Shown here piece by piece: positions 9,030 to 16,151 of a stretch of DNA of 64,000 nucleotides (its first letter is position 1; each line of letters opens with the position of its first letter). The notes beneath the pieces are model-generated. The model was not told the origin of the DNA. It searched no databases and saw only the letters and a program-made list of their open reading frames with translations. Location: positions 1 to 64,000 of the forward strand of contig NZ_JADMWW010000013.1 in the NCBI RefSeq assembly GCF_015548375.1, written 5' to 3'. The position numbers and the translations under genes are program-made. The DNA is from Collinsella aerofaciens (GTDB taxonomy: Bacteria; Actinomycetota; Coriobacteriia; Coriobacteriales; Coriobacteriaceae).

Positions 9030-10129
9030 GCGGAAGCGTCTCCCTTCTGGCCGAGGCCCTCGGCAATTAAATCGTGGAAGGTGGAAAGCGGCGTGCGGTC
9101 GATGCTGCAGCGGCCGATGCCGTGCGGAATCACCAGGTCGATCGTGTCACCGGTGCGTTTTTTGTCGTGCAGCGCCTCGGCAAAGACGGCGTCGGCATCC
9201 AAGTCGCAGCGGGTCTTGAGACCGTGGCGCGCACAGAGCTCTTCGATGCGCCCCGGCAGCTCGGCGTCGCAAATGCCATGCAGCGCTGCGGCGCGCGTGA
9301 TAATGCCCATGCCGATCGACACGCAGTTGCCGTGGCCGAGCTCAAAGTGCTCGCAGGCTTCGACAGCGTGTCCGGCGCTGTGACCAAAGTTCAGGAGCTT
9401 GCGCTGGTTGGTCTCGCGTTCATCGGCGACAACCACGGCGCGTTTAATGTCGATATTGCGGGCGATGATGAGCGCCACACGGGCCACGTCCTGGTTGAGG
9501 AGCTCCAGCGTGAGCGGGGCCTTCTCCAGCTCGGTGAAAAGCTCGGGGTCGGCGATCACGGCGTGTTTGACGACCTCTCCGCAGCCGTCGGCGAACTGCT
9601 CGGGCGTGAGGGTGGCTAGGCATCCCACGTCGGCAATGACCACGCTCGGCTGCCAAAAGGCGCCGGCCAGGTTTTTGCCGGCAGCGAGGTCGATGGCCGT
9701 CTTGCCGCCCACCGACGAATCAACCATAGCGAGCAGACTCGTGGGGATCTGCACAAACTTGCAGCCGCGCATGTAGGTGGCGGCCACAAAGCCGGCCACG
9801 TCGCCCACAACGCCGCCGCCGAGTGCCACGATCACGTCGGAGCGGGAAAGCTCATGCTCGGCCACAAACTCCAGGATGGCAATGTAGGTCTCGGCACGCT
9901 TGCGTGCCTCGCCAGCCTCGAAGGTGCAGATGCTCACCGCATAGCCTGCGGCCTCCAGGCTCTGCTTAACGGGCATCTGGTAGAGCGGGCCCACGTTGGT
10001 GTCCGTCACAATGACGGCGCGCGACCCGCCAGCGGTGGCGCGGACGAGTGGGCCCGCCTGCTCCAGCAAAAACGTGCCGACATGCACCTGGTAGGGGCGT
10101 GCGGTGTCGATATCGATGGTAATCGCCAT
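9023..10129 (-). CDS. aroB: 3-dehydroquinate synthase
   Basis: This 368-residue protein has the NAD-binding glycine motif VALGGGVVGDVAGFVAATYMRG and the metal ligands in DGCGEVVKHAVI and NFGHSAGHAVE. It cyclises DAHP to 3-dehydroquinate. AAAGGA precedes the ATG at 10129. The length and motif order are normal for the family. Confidence 0.96.
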   Translation of the reverse strand: MAITIDIDTARPYQVHVGTFLLEQAGPLVRATAGGSRAVIVTDTNVGPLYQMPVKQSLEAAGYAVSICTFEAGEARKRAETYIAILEFVAEHELSRSDVIVALGGGVVGDVAGFVAATYMRGCKFVQIPTSLLAMVDSSVGGKTAIDLAAGKNLAGAFWQPSVVIADVGCLATLTPEQFADGCGEVVKHAVIADPELFTELEKAPLTLELLNQDVARVALIIARNIDIKRAVVVADERETNQRKLLNFGHSAGHAVEACEHFELGHGNCVSIGMGIITRAAALHGICDAELPGRIEELCARHGLKTRCDLDADAVFAEALHDKKRTGDTIDLVIPHGIGRCSIDRTPLSTFHDLIAEGLGQKGDASAC

Positions 10130-10165
10130 AAGCTTCGGTCCTTTCGACCTGGCGTGGTAGATGAT

Positions 10166-11080
10166 CTAGCGGGAGGCCTCGTCGTCGAGCGCGCGCTTGA
10201 TGCGGTCGCCCTCGGCAAGGAGATTTTCCAGATAGCGCTGGTCGCGGTCTTTGAGCGCACGGCTGTAGGCTCCGAGTGCCTCGATCAGATGGTCGATCTC
10301 GAAGGCGAGCGCGTCGGCGTCGTCGATCATGAGCTCCGACCACATCTGGGGGTTGAGGTGCGCCACGCGGGTAAGGTCGCGGTAGCTACCGGCCGAAAAA
10401 CCGTGGTGAACCTGGGCGGTCGGGCTTTTGACGTAGGCGTTTGAGACGACGTGCGCGAGCTGGCTCGTAAAGGCGATGACGCGGTCGTGCTCGGCAGCGC
10501 TGGTCACGCTGAACTTGCCAAAGCCCAGGGGGCGCACCATTTCGCGCACCTGGCCTAAAAGCTCGAGCTTAAGGGCGTCGTCCACCGCGGGCGGTACGAG
10601 CACCAGCGGGGCGTCCTGGAACAGGTCGGCACGGGAGTGGGCGTAGCCCGAGAACTGGGTGCCTGCCATGGGGTGAGCGCCCACAAAGTAAAAACCGTGC
10701 TCGCGGGCGAGCTCAAAGGCACGCTCGCACACGATGCCCTTCACGCCCACGGTGTCAATCACCACGGGCCCCATGATGGCCTCGGTATCGGTGGCGTCGG
10801 CGAGCGCTTGGGCGTGCGCCTCGAGCCACTCGATGCAGGCCTCGGGGTAACAGGCCAGCACGATGATGTCGCACTCGCCGAGCGTCTCGTCGTTGAGCTC
10901 GCCGGCGACGGTGCCCATGCTGGCGGCCGTCATGACGTCATCGTCGGGGTCCCAGGCCAGCACGCGGACGCCCGCCTGCGCATAGCCGCGGGCAAAGCTG
11001 CCGCCGATGAGGCCCAGGCCCACGATGCCGGCGCATTTGGGACCGCCCTGGTTAACGCGCGCGTTTCTCACCGTACCCAT
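10166..11080 (-). CDS. tyrA: prephenate dehydrogenase
   Basis: The 304-residue protein opens with a Rossmann dinucleotide motif GIVGLGLIGGSFARGY and holds the VGAHPMAGTQFSGY substrate segment with the catalytic His. It makes 4-hydroxyphenylpyruvate for tyrosine from prephenate. It lacks an obvious C-terminal ACT domain, so tyrosine feedback may act at another point. Its start lies within 4 bases of the upstream DAHP synthase stop, indicating coupling. Confidence 0.93.
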   Translation of the reverse strand: MGTVRNARVNQGGPKCAGIVGLGLIGGSFARGYAQAGVRVLAWDPDDDVMTAASMGTVAGELNDETLGECDIIVLACYPEACIEWLEAHAQALADATDTEAIMGPVVIDTVGVKGIVCERAFELAREHGFYFVGAHPMAGTQFSGYAHSRADLFQDAPLVLVPPAVDDALKLELLGQVREMVRPLGFGKFSVTSAAEHDRVIAFTSQLAHVVSNAYVKSPTAQVHHGFSAGSYRDLTRVAHLNPQMWSELMIDDADALAFEIDHLIEALGAYSRALKDRDQRYLENLLAEGDRIKRALDDEASR

Positions 11081-11083
11081 GGG

Positions 11084-12106
11084 CTACTCCATGGTCTCTT
11101 GGCAGACGACCTCGCGGATGGCGCGGATACGGCGCATGGTGTCGTCGAACTGGTCGGGGGTGAGGGCCTGAGCGCCGTCGGACCATGCGCGGCTGGGCTC
11201 GTCGTGGACTTCGATCTCCAGACCGTTGGCGCCGCAGGCGGTCGCCGCGAGCGCCATGGGCTCAACGTAGCGGGTGTAGCCGGTGGCGTGGCTGGGGTCG
11301 GCAACGACGGGCAGGTGCGACAGGTGGTGCAGCACCGGCACGGCGTTAAGGTCGAAGGTGTTGCGGGTGCGGGTCTCGAAGGTGCGGATACCGCGCTCGC
11401 ACAGGATAACGTTGTCGTTGCCCTCGCTCATGATGTACTCGGCAGCCATGAGCAGCTCGTCGATCGTGCCGGACATGCCGCGCTTGAGCAGAATCGGGGT
11501 CTGGGTCTTGCCGACCTCCTTGAGCAGGGGGAAGTTCTGGGCGTTGCGGGCGCCGATCTGCATGACGTCAATCTTCTTGTCCAAGAAGACCTGCACGTCG
11601 CGTGGGTCCATGATCTCGGTGACGATCGGCATGTCGAGCTCGGCCGAGGCCTCGCACAGCAGGTCCAGACCGGCGGGGCCCATGCCCTGGTAGGCGTACG
11701 GGGACGTGCGGGGCTTGTAGGCGCCGCCGCGCAGCATCGTGGCACCGGCGGCCTTCACGCGACGGGCGATGCGGATGAGGTTCTCGCCCTCGACGGAGCA
11801 GGGGCCTGCGATGACCTGGAACTGGTCGCCGCCGATTTTGACGCCGTGGCCGCAGTCGATGACGGAGTCCTCGGGGTGGAACTTGCGGTTGGCGCGCTTG
11901 AACGGCTCGGAGACGCGCTGCACGCGCTCGACGACGTCCATGGACTCGAGCAGGAACGGGTCGATCTTGGTCGTATCGCCCACCAGGCCGATGATCGTCT
12001 CGTTCTCGCCGCGCGAGACATCGGTCTTCAGACCCTTTTTCTCAATCCAGCTGACGATATGGCTTACGGCCTCGTCGCTGGCGCTCTGCTTTAAAATTGC
12101 AATCAT
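11084..12106 (-). CDS. aroF: 3-deoxy-7-phosphoheptulonate (DAHP) synthase, type I beta with N-terminal regulatory domain
   Basis: The start at 12106 (MIAILKQSASDEAV) gives 340 residues. Residues 1-70 are the ferredoxin-like regulatory domain known from the Thermotoga enzyme. The rest is the TIM-barrel catalytic domain with IAGPCSVEGENL, KPRTSPYAYQGMG and DPSHATGYTRYVEPMA. It condenses phosphoenolpyruvate and erythrose 4-phosphate, the committed step. The regulatory domain makes tyrosine or phenylalanine feedback likely. It is the first gene of the operon, and a terminator-like hairpin lies in its leader. Confidence 0.95.
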   Translation of the reverse strand: MIAILKQSASDEAVSHIVSWIEKKGLKTDVSRGENETIIGLVGDTTKIDPFLLESMDVVERVQRVSEPFKRANRKFHPEDSVIDCGHGVKIGGDQFQVIAGPCSVEGENLIRIARRVKAAGATMLRGGAYKPRTSPYAYQGMGPAGLDLLCEASAELDMPIVTEIMDPRDVQVFLDKKIDVMQIGARNAQNFPLLKEVGKTQTPILLKRGMSGTIDELLMAAEYIMSEGNDNVILCERGIRTFETRTRNTFDLNAVPVLHHLSHLPVVADPSHATGYTRYVEPMALAATACGANGLEIEVHDEPSRAWSDGAQALTPDQFDDTMRRIRAIREVVCQETME

Positions 12107-12143
12107 GGTGTGCCTCTCACCTCGATGGATAACTTTTGCAAAA

Positions 12144-12164
12144 ACGGCCCGCATCGCGAGCCGT
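12144..12164 (-). promoter_or_regulatory. attenuator-like hairpin in the leader of the aro operon
   Basis: On the minus strand a 9-bp stem (12156-12164 with 12144-12152, one G-U pair) with a 3-base loop is followed by five T residues, 38 bases before the aroF start. It looks like an intrinsic terminator placed between the upstream region and the first gene. No leader peptide rich in Phe/Tyr/Trp and no T-box were recognised. A possible minus-strand promoter TTAGAA-17-TAGTAT at about 12214-12186 would start transcription almost at the hairpin, so the true promoter may be further upstream. Confidence 0.5.
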
Positions 12165-12267
12165 GTATATGGTGCATGTGAGTTTATACTATCTGACTCG
12201 CTTTTGCCTTCTAAAGTGGGCCGTTGCGCCTCGTCTCCCACGGAATTGCAAAGCTTTTTCTTTTCTT

Positions 12268-12297
12268 TTGTTAGCCCATGACGCACTTGGGTATAAT
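12268..12297 (+). promoter_or_regulatory. promoter of tRNA-Arg(CCG)
   Basis: TTGTTA (12268-12273), an 18-base spacer and a perfect TATAAT (12292-12297) lie 11 bases before the tRNA 5' end. Confidence 0.75.
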
Positions 12298-12308
12298 GCC
12301 AGTCGTTC

Positions 12309-12385
12309 GCCCTATTAGCTCAGGGGATTAGAGCGTCTGCCTCCGGAGCAGAAGGTCGTTGGTTCGAATCCAACATGGGGCACCA
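12309..12385 (+). tRNA. tRNA-Arg(CCG), prophage integration site
   Basis: The 77-base cloverleaf has acceptor stem GCCCTAT/ATGGGGC (one G-T pair), anticodon loop CTCCGGA with anticodon CCG, T-arm GTTGGTTCGAATCCAAC and an encoded CCA. Its last nine bases lie in the 10-bp sequence that is repeated at the far end of the prophage, so the 3' end is restored by phage DNA. The integrase gene runs antisense through this tRNA and stops inside it. Confidence 0.95.
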
Positions 12386-13780
12386 TTCCAATTTTGCTCG
12401 AACCCGCTGGATGTCCAATCTGGCGGGTTCGCCCTTTTTGTCGTAGTTCAGCGTGACCAGTATCTCGTCCTCCGAGACGACAGCCTGCCACACGAACGCC
12501 TTCAGCAGCGTCGCGTCGTCGAGCGCCGTCCCGCACTGCAGGAAGTCGGCGAAGCGCTCCGGGTCTATCCGCTCGTCCGTGATGGCCTCGAGGTCGTACC
12601 TCGCGCGCGCCTGCTGCTCCTCGAGCTCGGCTATGCGCTCGTTCACGCCCGGCGCTATCACGCCCTGCTCGATGGCGTTGAGGATGTTCCTCAGGCCCCT
12701 CTCCGCGGCCCTGAGCGAGTCCTCCGCCTGCCTGCGGCGCGCCCTCACCTCGGCAGTGTCCGCGCGCTCCGCTACCATGTTGGCTATCTGCAGCGCCTCG
12801 CCGCGGTCGCGCAGCAGCTCCCTCAGCGCCGAGGCTATGGAGCCCTCGAGCTCCTCGCGCCTGATGTTGCGGACGCACGACCCCGGGCAGCTGTAGTACT
12901 CGTACTTCACGTTGTTGCGGCCCCTGCCGCTCACGCCCTGCAGGTTCCTGCCGCATTCCGCGCACAGCGCCGCCCCCGCGAGGGCGAAGTCGCCCCAGTT
13001 CTCGCTCGAGCGCTGCTTGCGGCACTTGATTCCCTGGACCTCCATGAACGTCACCTCGTCCACGATCTGCGGCATCCCGCCCTCGCGGACGATGCCTCCC
13101 CACTCGTACCTGCCCGTGTACCTTCGGTCGCGCAGCATCTGCTGCACCATCGCCTGGCCGCACGGGTTGCCCTTGCGCGTCCTGAGGCCGCGCCGCGCGA
13201 ACTCGCGCGCTATCGCGTTCATGGACATGCGCTCGAGCCTCAGCGCGAAGGCCTCGCGCACCCACGCCGCCTGCGCCTCGTCGACCTCGTACTCGTCGTC
13301 CCCGTTCCTGCGGTATCCGAAGATGCGCACGCCGTTGGTCTTGCACTTGAGGGCGTTGCCCTCCATTCCGCGCTTGGTCCTGATGGCGGTCTTCCTCGAC
13401 TCGCAGGCGGCGAGCCCCTCGAGCAGCTTCTCGTAGATGATGCCCTCAGGGCTGTCGGGTATCTGCTCGAGCGCCGAGACCAGCTTGACCCCGTGCGTGG
13501 CGAGCTCGCGCTTGTATATCGGCGCGTCGTACTCGCCGCGGCTGAAGCGGTCCATCATGTAGACGAGGACGATCTCGCTCTCGCCGGCGTTGGCTATCAT
13601 CCGCTGGAACTCGGGGCGGTCGTCGGTGCGCCCCGACACGGCGCGGTCGCAGTACTCCGCCGCGACCTCGTAGCCCTCGCGCGCGCACCACTCGCGGCAG
13701 ACGCGCAGCTGGTCCTCGATGGATGCCTCGCGCTGCCTGTTGCACGAGAATCTCGCGTATATCACTGCCCTCTTTGGCAT
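12320..13780 (-). CDS. int: large serine recombinase (phage integrase), 3' end inside tRNA-Arg
   Basis: The 486-residue protein opens MPKRAVIYARFSCN with the catalytic Ser at 12, continues with a resolvase domain to about 150 (DRFSRGEYD, LEGLAACESR), a recombinase domain (GYRRNG, TRKGNPCGQAMVQQMLRDRRYTG in part), a zinc ribbon (CAEC near 272 and CPGSC near 298) and a coiled coil at about 330-400. It inserts and excises the prophage. The last 18 residues, MLDSNQRPSAPEADALIP, are simply antisense tRNA-Arg, because the attachment core falls inside the gene. In the excised circle the frame would read into the right end of the prophage instead. A promoter was not clearly seen. Confidence 0.93.
   Translation of the reverse strand: MPKRAVIYARFSCNRQREASIEDQLRVCREWCAREGYEVAAEYCDRAVSGRTDDRPEFQRMIANAGESEIVLVYMMDRFSRGEYDAPIYKRELATHGVKLVSALEQIPDSPEGIIYEKLLEGLAACESRKTAIRTKRGMEGNALKCKTNGVRIFGYRRNGDDEYEVDEAQAAWVREAFALRLERMSMNAIAREFARRGLRTRKGNPCGQAMVQQMLRDRRYTGRYEWGGIVREGGMPQIVDEVTFMEVQGIKCRKQRSSENWGDFALAGAALCAECGRNLQGVSGRGRNNVKYEYYSCPGSCVRNIRREELEGSIASALRELLRDRGEALQIANMVAERADTAEVRARRRQAEDSLRAAERGLRNILNAIEQGVIAPGVNERIAELEEQQARARYDLEAITDERIDPERFADFLQCGTALDDATLLKAFVWQAVVSEDEILVTLNYDKKGEPARLDIQRVRAKLEWCPMLDSNQRPSAPEADALIP
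12377..12386. repeat. attL core (10-bp direct repeat, left copy)
   Basis: GGGGCACCAT at the 3' end of tRNA-Arg(CCG). The matching copy lies at 48098-48107. Short cores are usual for serine recombinases. The bases either side differ between the two copies. Confidence 0.8.
12399..12439 (+). terminator. phage-supplied terminator downstream of tRNA-Arg(CCG)
   Basis: CGAACCCGC (12399-12407) pairs with GCGGGTTCG (12423-12431) across a 15-base loop, followed by GCCC and five T residues. It lies inside the integrase gene on the opposite strand and begins 14 bases after the tRNA. It would replace the host terminator that integration has moved to 48.1 kb. Confidence 0.65.
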
Positions 13781-13835
13781 AATAGATATGTCACCCTTCC
13801 TTCAAGTTGAGTTTGCATGGGTGCACTGGTTAGAT

Positions 13836-13881
13836 GCCCCGTCGGCAGCGCTGGTACCGCTTTAGCCGACGGGGCTCTTTT
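13836..13881 (+). terminator. strong hairpin at the end of the lysogeny operon
   Basis: An 11-bp perfect stem GCCCCGTCGGC/GCCGACGGGGC with an 18-base loop is followed on the plus strand by TCTTTTA. It overlaps the stop of the minus-strand gene at 13880. On the minus strand the T-run is missing, so it may instead shield the switch region from plus-strand readthrough or be an RNA-stability element. Confidence 0.55.
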
Positions 13882-14776
13882 ATCTTCCGAGATAGACAAC
13901 GGTCACCCTCCATATGGGAAAGCCGTCGTGACCTTCTCGCTTTTGGCAGCAGGCGAAATAGGGGCGTTCGCCGGCATGCTCGGCGAGGGTCTTGTAGTGC
14001 ACGCACCTCGCGCTGACATCGGCCGCCATCGCCCCATCCACAAAGACGGCGACATGCGGTTTCGCCGTTGACCCGCGAGGAGTCGGGATCAGCTCCGTGG
14101 AGACCTCGACCGGAAATACCCCGCTTTTTCTCATGCCGGTCCACTTGTCATCCTCGATGTAGACGCAGTCTCCGTCCACGCCCACCGGCAGTTCTCGCCC
14201 GCACGCCTTCGACAGTTCAAGCCTGGTGCGCTCCGATAAGGCGGCCGACTCGCATTCGGGGGAATGCCTTTCCTCGAAGCTGACGTCGCGTCCAAGGCCC
14301 TTGCAGGCATCGAGCCACGCGAATATCTCCTCGGGCTCGTCGATCATCATGACGACGGTTGGGATTCCCTTGGCGTACCATCCCGTCATTCTGCACGACA
14401 CGGTGATCCTGAATCCGAGCTCCGTAATGTCCTTGAACGTGTTTCCGAGAGCCGACGCTGCCCCAAACACCTTTCCTTTGTACGCGAGCGCGAAGCCATT
14501 GTCCGTAGTGTCCCATACGCCACCCGTGAGCTCGCTTCTCAGCCGCATTGACTTCGTCACGACTTCGGCATCGAACACATCACCTTTACGAATCTTCCTC
14601 AACGGCTCGCCGTAATAGACGTATACGGTGCGCTCGCACTCACCGCGAAACGATATGGACTTGCCAACGCCAACCTGCTGGCCAATCTTAGCGGCAGCAG
14701 CGTCCCCTATCATATCTTTCGCCGTGCTGAGAGCGGCGTTAGCGGCGGCTCTCGCAATGTCACCGAACAGACCCAT
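13880..14776 (-). CDS. unknown protein in the lysogeny operon
   Basis: The 298-residue protein is not recognised. It starts with an amphipathic, alanine-rich helix (MGLFGDIARAAANAALSTAK), then a predicted mixed alpha/beta region with several Cys, and no clear membrane segment. It is transcribed from the same minus-strand operon as the repressor, starting 3 bases after the repressor stop, and should therefore be expressed in the lysogen. That position is typical for superinfection-exclusion, anti-phage defence or other lysogenic-conversion genes. This role is only an inference from position. Codon use is less GC-biased than in the late phage genes. Confidence 0.55.
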   Translation of the reverse strand: MGLFGDIARAAANAALSTAKDMIGDAAAAKIGQQVGVGKSISFRGECERTVYVYYGEPLRKIRKGDVFDAEVVTKSMRLRSELTGGVWDTTDNGFALAYKGKVFGAASALGNTFKDITELGFRITVSCRMTGWYAKGIPTVVMMIDEPEEIFAWLDACKGLGRDVSFEERHSPECESAALSERTRLELSKACGRELPVGVDGDCVYIEDDKWTGMRKSGVFPVEVSTELIPTPRGSTAKPHVAVFVDGAMAADVSARCVHYKTLAEHAGERPYFACCQKREGHDGFPIWRVTVVYLGR

Positions 14777-14779
14777 AGG

Positions 14780-14995
14780 TCATTCCCCCTCGTCCCACGA
14801 ACCAGTCCCAAGCAACTCATCGACAGAGCACCCATAGAATCTGGCGAGCTTCACAAGCTTCGTTCCATTTATCTCGCGCTGCCCGTTTTCAATCATCGAG
14901 TACATGGGTACGCCGATGCCGAGTGCGCTGGCAACCTCTGGCTGCTTCTTCTTGTATTTGAGCCTCGTTTCTTTGAGGCGAAACTTCATGCCCAC
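14780..14995 (-). CDS. XRE-family helix-turn-helix repressor (CI-like)
   Basis: The 71-residue protein is almost only an HTH domain: a basic first helix, PEVASALGIGVPMYSMIENGQ as helices 2-3, then LVKLARFYGCSVDELL. It lacks a peptidase/oligomerisation domain, so induction is unlikely to work by RecA-stimulated self-cleavage. It faces away from a second HTH gene across a 135-base region with three palindromic operators, as in phage genetic switches. It is the best candidate for the lysogenic repressor, although the divergent gene could play that role instead. Confidence 0.82.
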   Translation of the reverse strand: MGMKFRLKETRLKYKKKQPEVASALGIGVPMYSMIENGQREINGTKLVKLARFYGCSVDELLGTGSWDEGE

Positions 14996-15038
14996 GGTTA
15001 CCTCCTGTTTCTAAGCGTGAGCATATTGTACAAAAAGA

Positions 15039-15118
15039 TTTACAAATAGTGAAATCATGCTTGCAAACAGCTGGGCACTAATCTATATTCACGTATTGTG
15101 AAGTTCACAAATAGTGAA
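15039..15118. promoter_or_regulatory. three operators TTCAC-N5-GTGAA in the genetic switch
   Basis: Three 15-bp palindromes lie between the divergent HTH genes: TTTACAAATAGTGAA at 15039-15053, TTCACGTATTGTGAA at 15088-15102 and TTCACAAATAGTGAA at 15104-15118. The last two have perfect arms and are one base apart. The first overlaps a possible minus-strand -35 (TTCACT, 17 bases before TACAAT at 15030-15025). The second overlaps the plus-strand -10. This arrangement matches a repressor/Cro switch. Confidence 0.82.
15061..15089 (+). promoter_or_regulatory. early lytic promoter (PR-like)
   Basis: TTGCAA (15061-15066), a 17-base spacer and TATATT (15084-15089). The -10 overlaps the second operator, so repressor binding should block it. 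Confidence 0.7.
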
Positions 15119-15130
15119 ATGGAGGTGCAA

Positions 15131-15337
15131 ATGAATCCCATTGCTAGCGAACGTGTCCGCATTGGTCTCAGTCAAGAGGACCTGGCAGAGAAGATCGGCC
15201 TCAAGAGTCGAGCTACTGTCGCCAGTTATGAGAATGGAGGAGAGATCCCCGGCTCGAAACTGGTGGCGATGACTCGCCTGTTTAAGTGTTCGGCTGACTA
15301 CCTACTCGGTCTTACCGACAACCGGACGGTGTCCTAA
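15131..15337 (+). CDS. XRE-family helix-turn-helix regulator (Cro-like)
   Basis: The ATG at 15131 is chosen because GGAGG lies 5 bases upstream, giving 68 residues. The HTH (LSQEDLAEKIGLKSRATVASYENG) is followed by LVAMTRLFKCSADYLLGL, the usual tail of small XRE regulators. It is the first gene of the rightward early operon and probably competes with the leftward repressor for the three operators. Confidence 0.85.
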   Translation: MNPIASERVRIGLSQEDLAEKIGLKSRATVASYENGGEIPGSKLVAMTRLFKCSADYLLGLTDNRTVS

Positions 15338-15463
15338 ATGGACGCCAAAGAACACGAGGAGAAGCCCAAGACCCCGCGCGAGATAGCGCTCGACACCATG
15401 TGCTCGACGCTTCGGGCGGCATACCGGGAATGGGAGAGGAAGGAGGGGAGCAAGAGACAGTGA
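15338..15463 (+). CDS. small unknown protein (41 aa)
   Basis: The ATG directly follows the stop of the Cro-like gene and the stop overlaps the next start (GTGA). The protein is charged and helical (ends YREWERKEGSKRQ). Position and coupling support it as a real gene; its function is unknown. Confidence 0.6.
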   Translation: MDAKEHEEKPKTPREIALDTMCSTLRAAYREWERKEGSKRQ

Positions 15464-15813
15464 GGCCATGGTCGACACGTGAGATCCGGTACCTGAGGGA
15501 GCACGCCGGCGACGGAGCCAAGGAGATAGCCAAGGCGCTCGGACGGACTACCGAGGCCGTGAAGCTCCAGGCGAGGAAGTGCGGCATATCGCTCCGGCAG
15601 CGCTGGATGTGCCCGAAGTGCGGGCGCATGACGTTCAAGCCGCTCAACAAGGCGAACGGCTGGTGCGCGGAGTGCACGAAGGAGGGCCACGTGGCAGACC
15701 TCAGGGAGCAGGCCAGCGCGATGCGCGAGGAGGCTGCGAGGTCCAAGCGGAACGACCGCGAGCGGCAGAGGTGCTACAGCGCCAAGAGCCGCGCGAAAAA
15801 GTCCCAAAAATAA
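15460..15813 (+). CDS. HTH and zinc-finger protein
   Basis: The GTG at 15460 overlaps the previous stop and is preceded by AGGAGGGGAG. The 117-residue product has an N-terminal Myb/GcrA-like helix-turn-helix (WSTREIRYLREHAGDGAKEI, then ALGRTTEAVKLQARKCGI) and a CPKC/CAEC zinc site, then a basic, charged tail. Such proteins occur in early regions of phages and may be transcription factors or DNA-binding accessory proteins. The specific role is unknown. Confidence 0.65.
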   Translation: MRPWSTREIRYLREHAGDGAKEIAKALGRTTEAVKLQARKCGISLRQRWMCPKCGRMTFKPLNKANGWCAECTKEGHVADLREQASAMREEAARSKRNDRERQRCYSAKSRAKKSQK

Positions 15814-15869
15814 AGACCCTAAAAAGCACCCTAGCCCTGACCTGCGGAAACATCAGAAGGGAACACAAG

Positions 15870-16151
15870 ATGTACACATACAAAGAAGCGAGCGCCCCCA
15901 GCTACCAACTTGTGAGCACTCGCCGAAACAGCCCCAGACATGAGGCTCAGACCATCATAGCACCCAAGCCATATCGACCGACCGTCCGCGAGCAGCTCGA
16001 CTCCGATGCGTTCAGGGCGGGGGCCATGGTCGGCTTCATCGCCGCCGCGGTCCTGTTCGCGGCGATCCTGACCGTCTTCGTCCTCCCGACGATGGACGGC
16101 GCGGTCCAGGCGGCAAAGGCGGCATGCGCGGCGGGAGCGGTCAATGCGTAA
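15870..16151 (+). CDS. small single-pass membrane protein
   Basis: The 93-residue protein has a soluble N-terminal half and one hydrophobic segment (residues about 53-75, GFIAAAVLFAAILTVFVLP). GAAGGGAAC precedes the ATG at 15870. Its stop overlaps the next start. Function unknown; early-region membrane proteins of phages often act on host membrane or exclusion, but nothing here shows that. Confidence 0.6.
   Translation: MYTYKEASAPSYQLVSTRRNSPRHEAQTIIAPKPYRPTVREQLDSDAFRAGAMVGFIAAAVLFAAILTVFVLPTMDGAVQAAKAACAAGAVNA

Noticed and set aside
12136-12318. Plus-strand 60-codon frame with many Tyr/Phe/Leu as an aromatic leader peptide
   Set aside because: It is on the opposite strand to the aro operon, runs into the tRNA and has no ribosome-binding site.
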